A stretch of DNA of 55,933 nt from Clostridium psychrophilum (GTDB taxonomy: Bacteria; Bacillota; Clostridia; Clostridiales; Clostridiaceae): NCBI RefSeq assembly GCF_018861705.1, contig NZ_JAHLEC010000016.1:1-55933 (forward strand), written 5' to 3'. The position numbers and the translations under genes are program-made. The notes under the pieces are model-generated. The model did no database searches. It saw only the letters and a program-made list of their open reading frames with translations, and was not told the DNA's origin. Positions 11,061-19,624 of the stretch are shown in pieces. Each line of letters starts with the position of its first letter. The first letter of the stretch is position 1.

Positions 11061-13123
11061 TCTAGAGTCACAACTCCTTCAGTTTTAATTTCAACCTCGT
11101 TTGGTATCTCATTAAGAGAAAGTACACAGACGTTTGGGAAGACCATTTCAATTAATCGTCTAAATGCTGGTCTTATTTTTGGAGAAACTAAAATTACTGG
11201 TTGATTATTATGAAAATAAATAGTGTTAATATTAGTCTTAATAGAATTTAAAATTTTTCCTGTAGTATCTGGATCTACTGCGGGGAATGAACCTTGTATA
11301 GATTTTTGTATGTTATTTGCTATAACACTCTCAACTTCAGGTGCCAGCGTCATTATTGTAATTCTACCATTCTCATCAACTAGTCCATTACAAATACTGC
11401 GCCCGAGTGAAAATCGCACATACTCTGTTAATACTTCTGTATCTTTAGTTATCCTAGCATTATCTGCTAATGACTCAAGTATTGTTACCATGTCCTTTAT
11501 GGCTACTTTTTCTTTAAGTAAACTTTGAAGAACCTTTTGCACTTCACCAATTGTCATAAGATCTGGTATTAATTCATCAACTACGGTATCATATTTTTCT
11601 TTTACAGAGTCTATAAGTAACTTAGTTTCTTGCCTACCTAATAGTTCATATGCATGATTTTTAATTGTTTCCGTTAAATGTGTAACCATTACTGTAGTTG
11701 GATCTACAACTGTTAATCCTTTAATCTCAGCATCTTCTCTTTGGTCATTATTTATCCATACTGCAGGTAATCCAAAGGTTGGTTCAATAGTATTAATGCC
11801 TTGAATAGTAATATCCTCCGAACTTGGATCAATGCATAACAACATACTTGGCATTAACTCACCTTTTATAATTACAGTACCTCGGATTTTAACTACATAC
11901 TCATTTGTTTTAAGTTGCAAATTATCTTTAATTCTTATAGGCTGAACAACAATTCCCATTTCGATTGCGCATTGTCTCCTAACAGAAGCAATTCTTTGAA
12001 GTAAATCCCCTCCTGTAGCCTCGTCAGCTAGTGGTATTAGCCCATAACCTATTTCTATTTCCATAGGCTCTACAGAAATCAAATTCATTACGTTCTCAGG
12101 TTCTCGGTTCTCTGTTTCAGAAGATTGTTGCTCAGCACTTTGTGTTTCAATAACTAATTGATCTTTTTCATCCTTGTTTAAGAAATATGCACTAAGTGCC
12201 ATTCCAATTGAAAGCAAGATGAAAGTAACATGAGGCATACCTGGTATCGCAGCCAAAACTAATAATACAGTTGAGGCTATACCAATAACCTTTGGGAATG
12301 CGGTTAATTGCTTTGTTATTTGGCTTCCTAAATTCATATTGCTACCAGATCTAGTAACTAAAATACCAGAAGCAGTTGATATTAAAAGAGCCGGTATTTG
12401 GCTTACAAGGCCATCTCCTACTGTAAGCTTAACATAGGTTGTTAGCGCTGTTGCAATTGGCATTTTAAGCATTACAACACCTATAATTATTCCACCAAAA
12501 ATATTAATTATTGTAATAATTATGCCAGCTATTGCATCTCCCTTTACAAACTTTGAGGCTCCATCCATAGCTCCATAAAAACTAGCTTCATCTTGAAGTT
12601 TTGTTCTTCTATCTCTTGCTTGTTCTTCAGTTATAACCCCTGCATTCAAATCAGCATCAATACTCATTTGTTTACCTGGCATAGCATCGAGTGTGAATCT
12701 AGCAGAAACTTCAGCAACTCTACCAGCACCACTTGTAATAACTACAAACTGTATAATGATGATTATTAAGAAAATAATTATTCCAACGACATAATTACCT
12801 CCAACAACAAACTCACCAAAAGCCTCAATTATATTACCTGCATAAGCCTGTGTTAATACTAATCTTGTAGATGATATATTGAGTCCTAATCTTAAAAGTG
12901 TTGTAATAAGAAGTAAAGTTGGGAAAACTGAAAACTGCAAAACTTCTGTTGTAAACATTGTTAAAAGTAAAATTACAACTGCAAGTGTAATGTTAAACGC
13001 AATTATTACATCCACAAGAGCTGGTGGTAATGGGATAATTATCATTAAAACTATTCCTATTACACCAAATGCAACTATAACGTCTGAATTATTTTTAATA
13101 TTAAACTTTACTTTTTGAGCCAC
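11057..13123 (-). CDS. flhA: Flagellar export gate protein FlhA
   Basis: Inner-membrane core of the flagellar type III export gate. About eight transmembrane helices (1-320) include the conserved loop with DAMPGKQMSIDADLNAG, followed by a cytoplasmic domain of about 350 aa that docks chaperone-substrate complexes. The frame is open from an ATG at 13132, but that ATG lies directly against the AAAGG ribosome site. The in-frame GTG at 13123 has a 9-base spacing and is the likelier start, giving 688 aa. It follows fliR-flhB by 13 bases. Confidence 0.95.
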   Translation of the reverse strand: MAQKVKFNIKNNSDVIVAFGVIGIVLMIIIPLPPALVDVIIAFNITLAVVILLLTMFTTEVLQFSVFPTLLLITTLLRLGLNISSTRLVLTQAYAGNIIEAFGEFVVGGNYVVGIIIFLIIIIIQFVVITSGAGRVAEVSARFTLDAMPGKQMSIDADLNAGVITEEQARDRRTKLQDEASFYGAMDGASKFVKGDAIAGIIITIINIFGGIIIGVVMLKMPIATALTTYVKLTVGDGLVSQIPALLISTASGILVTRSGSNMNLGSQITKQLTAFPKVIGIASTVLLVLAAIPGMPHVTFILLSIGMALSAYFLNKDEKDQLVIETQSAEQQSSETENREPENVMNLISVEPMEIEIGYGLIPLADEATGGDLLQRIASVRRQCAIEMGIVVQPIRIKDNLQLKTNEYVVKIRGTVIIKGELMPSMLLCIDPSSEDITIQGINTIEPTFGLPAVWINNDQREDAEIKGLTVVDPTTVMVTHLTETIKNHAYELLGRQETKLLIDSVKEKYDTVVDELIPDLMTIGEVQKVLQSLLKEKVAIKDMVTILESLADNARITKDTEVLTEYVRFSLGRSICNGLVDENGRITIMTLAPEVESVIANNIQKSIQGSFPAVDPDTTGKILNSIKTNINTIYFHNNQPVILVSPKIRPAFRRLIEMVFPNVCVLSLNEIPNEVEIKTEGVVTLE

Positions 13124-13135
13124 AAATATCATCCT

Positions 13136-14974
13136 TTACTTTTTTTTCTTAAGTTTATACACCACTGCTAATATTTCTGCCACAGCTTGATACATCTCAG
13201 TTGGTATTTCTGATCCTATCTCTAATTCGCTATATATAAGCCTAGCTAATGGTTTATTTTCAATAATTGGTACATCATTTGCACTCGCGACCTCTTTAAT
13301 CTTTATAGCCACATTATCTGCACCAATAGCTGTAACAGTAGGTGCCCCTTCCCCTCCTTGCTCATATTTTATGGCAATAGCTAAATGAGTTGGATTGGTA
13401 ATTACAACAGTGGCATCAGGCACTTGTTGCATCATTCTACTTGTTGCCATTTCTCTTTGTTTCTGCCTGATTTTTGATTTAATTAGCGGATCTCCTTCTT
13501 GTTGCTTATATTCTTCTTTAATCTCTTGCATGCTCATTTTCAATTCTTTGTTGTGCTTATACTTTTGATATGAGAAATCAATTATAGAAATTATAAGCAT
13601 AACTATACTAATCTTAAAAAATATAGATACAACTAAACTTCCGAACACTCCAAGCATTGCTTCCACTTTTAAGCTTCCATATGTCATTATGTCCATATAA
13701 TTATCCTTAACAAAATTATAAGCTATGTAAGATATTGTACTAACTATGGCCAAGTTCTTGATTAAATCAACAACAGATCTCATTGAAAAAATTTTTTTGA
13801 ATCCACTTATAGGATTTAGTTTTTTCAAATCCGGTTTTAGTGGTTCCCCTGTAAATATAAAACCAGATTGCATCAAACTTGCAACTATACCCATTAGCAT
13901 AACAGGAACCACAAATGGTAAAACGAGAATTCCAAACTTCGTGAGCGATACAAAAAGTACAGTTTTAAAAGTATTCTCGGTAAGTGGAAGAGTTATGTAA
14001 TTGTTTAAAAAAAGAATTAACATGTTTTTTAAATTATCTAATATATATGAACCAAGCGAAATCATTAAAACTGTTACTGTTACTAAAGTAACAGTGGATG
14101 ATAATTCCTTACTTTTTGCTACTTGTCCTTTTTTCTTTGAATCGCTTTTCTTTTTAGGAGTAGCATCTTCAGTCTTTTCACCACTATCAGCTGAAATAAA
14201 AATCAGTGATGGTAAAACGCTGTAAAATCCTTTAATTATATCTGGAATAGTATAAAAAGATTTAACTATTAAATTTATAACAGCCGGAAGTACTAAAGAA
14301 AAACAACTTAATCCTATTAATATTTTTATTGGCATACCTAAAATCATAACATTTAACTGAGGTACCGTCCTTGATACAAGTCCTATACTCAAATCTGTTA
14401 TAACAATAATTAAAATAATAGGTATTGCTATTTTTAATGCAAGTGTGAAGAACTGTATGAAAATATTTAGCATCATCATAGCTGTTGCTTGCGTTAACGT
14501 AAATTTTCCAATTTCAACAACACTAAAAGAATTAATAATAGCTCTGATTAACATATGATGACCATCCACGACAAAAAATATAACCATACTTATCCAGTAA
14601 AGTAAATTGCCAAGCAAAGTAACATTCTCATTTGATATCGGATCAAACATGCTCATCATTGAAAATCCGATTTGAAAATCCATAAGTTGACCAGCCATTT
14701 GTGCTGAAAAAAAACAAAACCTTGTTATGAAACCAAGCATTAATCCAGTAACAACCTCAGCTATACAAAATATTATAAGAGTTGCATTACTCGTAATTAA
14801 ATTAACATTTCCATAATTAACACCTGGCAAAATTATAAAAGTAAAAACAACACAAAATCCAACTTTAACCATGGCAGGAGTAGACTTTGGAAAAAATATT
14901 GGTATACCCATAAAAAATGATGATATTCTTAAAAGTACCATGATAAAGCCTAAATAATAAGCAGTATTTATCAA
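13136..14974 (-). CDS. fliR/flhB: FliR-FlhB fusion, flagellar export gate
   Basis: One 612-aa frame joins two export-gate proteins. The FliR part (about 1-255) has six hydrophobic segments. FlhB begins at about residue 265 with GEKTEDATPKKKSDSKKKG, has four transmembrane helices, and carries the self-cleavage motif NPTH in its C-domain, used to switch export from rod/hook to filament substrates. Such FliR-FlhB fusions are known in Clostridium and mirror the physical FliR-FlhB contact in the gate. Start is TTG at 14974, placed 7 bases after a GGTGG site that overlaps the fliQ stop; the only nearby ATG runs into a stop after one codon. Confidence 0.93.
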   Translation of the reverse strand: MINTAYYLGFIMVLLRISSFFMGIPIFFPKSTPAMVKVGFCVVFTFIILPGVNYGNVNLITSNATLIIFCIAEVVTGLMLGFITRFCFFSAQMAGQLMDFQIGFSMMSMFDPISNENVTLLGNLLYWISMVIFFVVDGHHMLIRAIINSFSVVEIGKFTLTQATAMMMLNIFIQFFTLALKIAIPIILIIVITDLSIGLVSRTVPQLNVMILGMPIKILIGLSCFSLVLPAVINLIVKSFYTIPDIIKGFYSVLPSLIFISADSGEKTEDATPKKKSDSKKKGQVAKSKELSSTVTLVTVTVLMISLGSYILDNLKNMLILFLNNYITLPLTENTFKTVLFVSLTKFGILVLPFVVPVMLMGIVASLMQSGFIFTGEPLKPDLKKLNPISGFKKIFSMRSVVDLIKNLAIVSTISYIAYNFVKDNYMDIMTYGSLKVEAMLGVFGSLVVSIFFKISIVMLIISIIDFSYQKYKHNKELKMSMQEIKEEYKQQEGDPLIKSKIRQKQREMATSRMMQQVPDATVVITNPTHLAIAIKYEQGGEGAPTVTAIGADNVAIKIKEVASANDVPIIENKPLARLIYSELEIGSEIPTEMYQAVAEILAVVYKLKKKK

Positions 14975-14985
14975 TGCATTTCCAC

Positions 14986-15255
14986 CTAACCTCCCATGTT
15001 AGCGATGATTCCAAAAATTCTAGTTGTAAATTCCATCATTATATGAAGCATCCAACTACCCATTAACAATCCCATTAGTGCTGCAGCAATTAATTTTGGT
15101 ACAAAAGTTAATGTTTGCTCTTGAATCTGCGTAGTAGCTTGAAATATACTTATTATTAGCCCTACTAAAGTAGCTACAAGCAAAATAGGTGCCGATACCA
15201 ACATCGCTGTTTGAATAGCATCTTTTACTACCGTTAACACAATACCTTCAGTCAT
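14986..15255 (-). CDS. fliQ: Flagellar export gate protein FliQ
   Basis: An 89-aa protein with two transmembrane hairpin helices and the family motif SIFQATTQIQEQTLTFVPK. With FliP and FliR it forms the helical export pore. Start supported by GAGGTGA. Lies between fliP and the fliR-flhB fusion with short gaps. Confidence 0.95.
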   Translation of the reverse strand: MTEGIVLTVVKDAIQTAMLVSAPILLVATLVGLIISIFQATTQIQEQTLTFVPKLIAAALMGLLMGSWMLHIMMEFTTRIFGIIANMGG

Positions 15256-15265
15256 TTAATTCACC

Positions 15266-16093
15266 TCAACTAAAACTCATAATTAATGATTTTACGAGTA
15301 AATTCCACCCATCAACCATAATAAATAATAACAATTTAAATGGAAGAGAAATCATAACTGGTGGTAACATCATCATTCCCATAGCCATTAGAATACTACC
15401 TGTAACTATATCAATAATCATAAATGGTATAAATAGTAAGAATCCCATTTCAAACGATCGCCTTAATTCACTTATTAAAAAAGACGGAACAACAGCATAT
15501 AACGGAACATTATCATATGTAAGTTTAGGCTTACCATTTGTAAGTATTACTTTACCTTTTGCATCTACTTGATTCTTAACTGTATTTTGCAATTTTCCAA
15601 CATCTAAAAAAAGTTTTAAATCCTTCGCCCTAGTTTGCCTTAGCATAAAATCTCTCATAGGCTTTGACCCTTTGTCAATTGCAACCTGCTGGGTTATTTT
15701 GTTATTCAAATATGGCGTTAATGCCTCATTGTTAACTTTTGTAAACGTAGGTGCCATAGTAAAGAATGTTAAAAATAGAGCAAGTCCAATTATTACTTCT
15801 TTAGGTATTGCTTGTTGAAGCCCTATAGCATTTTTAAATAATGATAGCACAATAATTATTCTTACAAAACTTGTCGACATTATAACAATTGAAGGCAATA
15901 AAGTAAGTACTGTAAGAAGTAATAATAGCTTAATATTATCAACATATTCCTTTGGTGTACTTGCATTATCAACTGAAATATTAATTTTAGGTATTGGTAA
16001 TGTTTGTGTAACCGCATTTACTTTTATTAAAGAAATACTCATTATTAACATAACCAAAGCAAATATAAGCAAGCTTTTATTTTTCCTTTTCAT
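15266..16093 (-). CDS. fliP: Flagellar export gate protein FliP
   Basis: A 275-aa membrane protein with an N-terminal cleavable-type signal (basic KRKNK then a hydrophobic stretch), conserved TSFVRIIIVLS, LALFLTFF, FMLRQTRAKDL, and the C-terminal helical pair. It forms the pore pentamer of the export gate. The ATG at 16093 overlaps the fliO 3' end by 17 bases, with AAGGAAG placed inside fliO. Confidence 0.95.
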   Translation of the reverse strand: MKRKNKSLLIFALVMLIMSISLIKVNAVTQTLPIPKINISVDNASTPKEYVDNIKLLLLLTVLTLLPSIVIMSTSFVRIIIVLSLFKNAIGLQQAIPKEVIIGLALFLTFFTMAPTFTKVNNEALTPYLNNKITQQVAIDKGSKPMRDFMLRQTRAKDLKLFLDVGKLQNTVKNQVDAKGKVILTNGKPKLTYDNVPLYAVVPSFLISELRRSFEMGFLLFIPFMIIDIVTGSILMAMGMMMLPPVMISLPFKLLLFIMVDGWNLLVKSLIMSFS

Positions 16094-16502
16094 CTTTAAC
16101 TTCCTTCTTAAACGTATGTTTTTTTAGCAATTCCTTCTTATCGATATATTTTTTAAATAGTTTATTATTGTTAACATATTTTTTAAATAGTTCCTTCATA
16201 TCTTCATATTGTGGTATCTCTTTAATACCCTCAATACGAACAATTTCTTCTTTAGGTAATTCAAATAAAATTTTTATTTCCTTTGTACAAGATGACATTG
16301 CATATGCTTTATCACCTATTTTTACAACTACAATATTGTTTTCCTTAGATAAAGCAACTCTATCTAGTACTTTCATATATCTACCATCTTGCAATTTTCG
16401 AAGCTTACTTCCACCATACCTTAATGATAAATATAATAAAAATAATATAAAAGGTAAAAATATTATAATTTTAAAAATTAATAGTATAAACTCTCCATCC
16501 AT
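16077..16502 (-). CDS. fliO: Flagellar protein FliO
   Basis: A 141-aa protein with one N-terminal transmembrane helix (about 5-25) and the FliO domain (LRKLQDGRYMKVLDRVAL ... VVKIGDKAYAMSSC). It acts as the assembly scaffold for the FliP ring. The C-terminal 40 residues are highly basic and contain three near-repeats of the form (E/K)LFKKYxxxK, which reads as a local expansion. Start supported by TAGGAGA. Confidence 0.85.
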   Translation of the reverse strand: MDGEFILLIFKIIIFLPFILFLLYLSLRYGGSKLRKLQDGRYMKVLDRVALSKENNIVVVKIGDKAYAMSSCTKEIKILFELPKEEIVRIEGIKEIPQYEDMKELFKKYVNNNKLFKKYIDKKELLKKHTFKKEVKDEKEK

Positions 16503-16517
16503 TGTTTTATCTCCTAC

Positions 16518-16973
16518 TTATCCCTGACTTATCACTATACTATTAAAATATATGTGAGATATTTTACCTTTTGTTAAAACTGGATTTATCCTTTGTATTA
16601 AAGCTGATTTTATAGTATCTATTCCTGATCCACTAAAGTCAGAACTTTTCTTTGATCTGAGATAAGTATTCACTATATCCCTAATAACAGGTTTCTGTGC
16701 TGTGATTTCTGTAGTTAAATCAGCATTAGTTTGATGTCCAACATAAACTGTTACCTTAAGGTATGTTGTTCCATTATTATCTAAAAGATTGACTAGAAAT
16801 TCCTCTAATGAATAAGTTACCTCAGGAATTACTACAGCTTTAGCAGTTTTTGAAGATTTATTGCTAAAATAGTACATACCCCCAAAAGCCGCACCCCCAA
16901 CTACAATTAATAACAATAAAATTATAATAACTTTGCTCAAAACATTTTCTTTCTTTTTTGGTTTTTCACTCAT
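16518..16973 (-). CDS. fliL: Flagellar basal-body-associated protein FliL
   Basis: A 151-aa membrane protein: cytoplasmic N-terminus, one transmembrane helix (about 13-33), then an extracytoplasmic FliL domain with YSLEEFLVNL near the membrane and the NxxLTKGKI region near the end. FliL rings surround the stator units and support torque. Its ribosome site is a run of seven G (16982-16988). The ATG overlaps the stop of a MotB remnant as ATGA, although the motAB genes themselves are gone. Confidence 0.92.
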   Translation of the reverse strand: MSEKPKKKENVLSKVIIILLLLIVVGGAAFGGMYYFSNKSSKTAKAVVIPEVTYSLEEFLVNLLDNNGTTYLKVTVYVGHQTNADLTTEITAQKPVIRDIVNTYLRSKKSSDFSGSGIDTIKSALIQRINPVLTKGKISHIYFNSIVISQG

Positions 16974-17047
16974 CTTGTACTCCCCCCCTTTTCACTGACT
17001 ACAATTAGAATATTTACTCTTCTATTTAAAGCTCTATTGTTCGCTTT
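16970..17047 (-). pseudogene. motB: MotB C-terminal remnant (motAB deleted)
   Basis: Reading this stretch on the minus strand gives 25 codons containing NRALNRRVNILIVV, the signature end of the MotB OmpA/peptidoglycan-binding domain. It ends in a TGA that overlaps the fliL ATG as ATGA. A stop codon lies three codons upstream of the first conserved residue and there is no start, so it is a scar and not a gene. In related clostridia the order is flgE-flbD-motA-motB-fliL; here flbD is followed within 45 bases by this fragment. A TAGGAG site and ATG remain after flbD and may be the old motA start. Confidence 0.78.
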
Positions 17048-17092
17048 GATATGTTATGTCAAAACATCCTGTTTTTTTCATTCCATTTTCTC

Positions 17093-17284
17093 CTAGAAAT
17101 CTCCGACGAATATCTTCCTTTTATACTTTATTATCAAATCAATTACTTCCTCCGTACTTTCTATAACAATATATTTTTTCCCATTTGTTAAAGTTATTAA
17201 TGTTTCCGGCATCATTTCTATTTTTTCTATAACCTCTGCATTTAGTATAAATTTTTTCTTGTTAAAACCAGTAAGTATTATCAT
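17093..17284 (-). CDS. flbD: FlbD/SwrD family flagellar protein
   Basis: A 63-aa small protein with the family layout: start MIxLTxFNxxxFxLNAExIE, then a central LTNGKKYIV. Its Bacillus counterpart SwrD supports flagellar torque and stator function. ATG at 17284 behind AGGAGGG. Normally followed by motA; here it is followed by the motB scar. Confidence 0.92.
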   Translation of the reverse strand: MIILTGFNKKKFILNAEVIEKIEMMPETLITLTNGKKYIVIESTEEVIDLIIKYKRKIFVGDF

Positions 17285-17330
17285 GGGCCCTCCTATGAGC
17301 TAAATATATATAGTAAGGTAAAAGGAATTT

Positions 17331-17365
17331 GTAAGTCTCAAATACATTAAGTATTTGAGACTTAC
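17331..17365 (-). terminator. Strong hairpin between flgE and flbD
   Basis: A perfect 15-bp stem (17331-17345 with 17351-17365) with a 5-base loop, 29 bases after the flgE stop. On the minus strand it is followed by AAATTCCTTTTACC, a poor U tract. It is therefore more likely an attenuator or an mRNA 3'-end stabiliser that keeps hook mRNA above downstream mRNA than a full terminator. Confidence 0.6.
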
Positions 17366-17393
17366 TATAAATTTTAGTTTAGTTATGTTGTGG

Positions 17394-18341
17394 TTATCTC
17401 TTTAGGCCTATTAGATCCTGTAATATTTCATCTCCTGTAGTAATTGACTTACCTGATGCTTGGAAAGCTCTTTCTGCAATAATCATATCAGTAAACTGCT
17501 CAGAAAGATCAACATTTGACATTTCAAGAACTTTTTGAAGCATATCACCATATCCACTACTTTTATCTTCATCATTTACTATTCCTGATCTAACTTGAGC
17601 TGTCCCTGAATTAGAAGTACTTTGATATAAGTTATCTCCAGTTTTCTTTAATCCTTCTGGATTACTAAATGTTGCCATTGCAATCTGTCCAACTTCAGAA
17701 ACACTACCATCCGCTAAAACGGCACTAATAACTCCATCCTTTGCTATAGTAAAACTAGTTACATTCTGAACTTTTCCATTCAAATCTGTAATTTTATCAG
17801 GTATTGATAATGGAACAAGTGCACTAGTACTTGCATTTTGAGGAGCTGCTGATTGGACATTTCCTGCTAGAGCGTAACCCATTACCCTAGCACCATCCGA
17901 TGTTACTAAATTACCGAGATTATCTTTAATTAAAGCGCCATCCCTAGTATATGAAATTTCAGTTCCAGCACTTCCTCCAGTTAATTTACCTGCTACTAAC
18001 GATGCTGTCGCAGTTGTAGCTCCCTTAGCAACTACAAAATATCCTTCACCATCAATAGCAACATCAAGATCTCTAGCTGTTGGCTGCATCGTACCTTGAC
18101 CTACCAAAGTATCTATTCCTGAAATTTGAACGCCAAGACCTACTTGCTTTGCGTTCATTCCACCAAGACTTGTTCCTGGTGATGCAGACTCGGTAACATT
18201 TTGGCTTATCATATCTTTAAACCTAACCCTTGAACTTTTAAATGAAGTAGTTCCAACATTTGCTATATTATTTCCTATAACATCTAACTTTGCCTGATTT
18301 ACCTTCAATCCACTTACCCCAGAATAAAATGATCTTAACAT
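17394..18341 (-). CDS. flgE: Flagellar hook protein FlgE
   Basis: Axial protein of the hook, 315 aa. The N-terminal helix carries LDVIGNNIANVGTTSFKSS. A variable middle (about 100-230) is rich in Ala, Ser and Gly. The C-terminal signature SNVDLSEQFTDMIIAERAFQ is intact. Exported by the type III apparatus under FlgD, its length is set by FliK encoded just upstream. ATG at 18341 behind GGAGGTATT. Confidence 0.93.
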   Translation of the reverse strand: MLRSFYSGVSGLKVNQAKLDVIGNNIANVGTTSFKSSRVRFKDMISQNVTESASPGTSLGGMNAKQVGLGVQISGIDTLVGQGTMQPTARDLDVAIDGEGYFVVAKGATTATASLVAGKLTGGSAGTEISYTRDGALIKDNLGNLVTSDGARVMGYALAGNVQSAAPQNASTSALVPLSIPDKITDLNGKVQNVTSFTIAKDGVISAVLADGSVSEVGQIAMATFSNPEGLKKTGDNLYQSTSNSGTAQVRSGIVNDEDKSSGYGDMLQKVLEMSNVDLSEQFTDMIIAERAFQASGKSITTGDEILQDLIGLKR

Positions 18342-18461
18342 AATAATACCTCCACTTTTTTATTTTTAATTATATTAAATATAGGAACTGAAATTACGAT
18401 TTTTAATTTATCACTTTGCTTCTGTATTTCCACAAAGTTAAGCTTCCTAATAAGGTCCGGC

Positions 18462-18884
18462 TTATATCATAACTACACTATCTATATTGGTTATTATCTT
18501 TCCTTTACTAGCGTCTTTGTCAATTGCAGTAATTACAGTTCGATTTTTAATACTTGTAATCAACGCCATATTCTTATATAATATTAAAGATTGTTTTGCA
18601 CCCTTACTCTCTGCCATATTTATGCCCTCATTGATTTTTTTTAGGTCATCATCTTTAATATTAATATTTCTACTACTAAGCCTTTTCGTTGCATGAGCTG
18701 ATATAGTAAAAACTTCTTGTTTTTCTATTTGTTTATTTAAGACTTGATTAAAAGAACTTTTATCCTTACTATTCATAGTTTGTTCTTTATTAACTTTACC
18801 TTTTGTATTTTGAGTTCCTACTTTTGAATACTGAGTGAAATCATTAGTTGAATATAATTTACCATTTACCACTCTATATGACAT
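18462..18884 (-). CDS. Flagellar operon protein, TIGR02530 family
   Basis: A 140-aa protein whose C-terminal half (about 58-140) matches the TIGR02530 flagellar operon family: FTISAHATKRLSSRNI ... LKKINEGINMAESKGAK ... MALITSIKNRTVITAID. The N-terminus is polar and probably disordered. The function of this family is not settled; it always sits between flgD and flgE. The ATG at 18884 is preferred because AAGGTG lies 9 bases before it; upstream GTG and ATG codons overlap that site. Confidence 0.88.
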   Translation of the reverse strand: MSYRVVNGKLYSTNDFTQYSKVGTQNTKGKVNKEQTMNSKDKSSFNQVLNKQIEKQEVFTISAHATKRLSSRNINIKDDDLKKINEGINMAESKGAKQSLILYKNMALITSIKNRTVITAIDKDASKGKIITNIDSVVMI

Positions 18885-18919
18885 ATTTAGCATCACCTTA
18901 CCGTCTTAATTAATCAATT

Positions 18920-19585
18920 TTATCCTACTTTTGAGATATCATCATATGTTATATCCTTAGTAACATCAACACCATTTTCTTGATATGCTACAGTTAAATT
19001 AATTCCATTTCCATCTTTGCTTACACTTTTAACAGTTCCTGAATATACTTTGCCATCAGCTAATGCAGCAGTAGTCACTTGTTTGCCCATTAAACTTATA
19101 GCTGCTGAGAACCCAGTATTTCCATTTAAATAGTCTGCTTTCGTATCTGGTACATCAATAACATCTGTTAATGTGTCCGCTGGAAAATCTTTTGTAGATC
19201 CATCTGCCAATTTTACTGCTAAATATGTTGCGCCTGAATCCTTATAAGCTGCCTGTACAGTGCCTCCATATTGTACACCTTTATCATCGTAACTACTAAA
19301 AGCTACAAGTTTACCCGTTAAAGAAGCTGAACTTGCAAAACTCATCGTGTTATTTAAATTATTCATTTGTTCAAGTGACGAAAATGTTGCCATTTGAGCT
19401 ACAAATTCTGTACCATCCTTAGCATTAGTTGGATCTTGGTTAGAAAGTTCCGCAGAAAGAATTTTCAAGAAAGAATTTTGATCAAGCGCTGCATCTTTTT
19501 TTACAATTGCAGTTCCTCTGCTAGTTGTTGCTGCTGTATTTGCAGTTTGTAAACTTGGAGCCGCTGCTGTTACATCAGTTGCCAT
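18920..19585 (-). CDS. flgD: Flagellar hook assembly protein FlgD
   Basis: Hook cap scaffold of 221 aa. It contains the family signature DQNSFLKILSAELSNQDP ... KDGTEFVAQMATFSSLEQM (about 35-80), followed by Ala/Ser-rich and beta-rich parts. It is exported and caps the growing hook. The ATG at 19585 is placed 6 bases after AGAGGTG; the GTG at 19594 lies inside that site. Confidence 0.93.
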   Translation of the reverse strand: MATDVTAAAPSLQTANTAATTSRGTAIVKKDAALDQNSFLKILSAELSNQDPTNAKDGTEFVAQMATFSSLEQMNNLNNTMSFASSASLTGKLVAFSSYDDKGVQYGGTVQAAYKDSGATYLAVKLADGSTKDFPADTLTDVIDVPDTKADYLNGNTGFSAAISLMGKQVTTAALADGKVYSGTVKSVSKDGNGINLTVAYQENGVDVTKDITYDDISKVG

Positions 19586-19624
19586 TTTGATCACCTCTAA
19601 ACATTAATTTGTGTTTCAGATTAA

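Noticed and set aside
17048-17092. A 14-codon ATG frame after flbD as a surviving short motA
   Set aside because: It shows no MotA-like sequence and ends after 14 codons; at most the old ribosome site remains.
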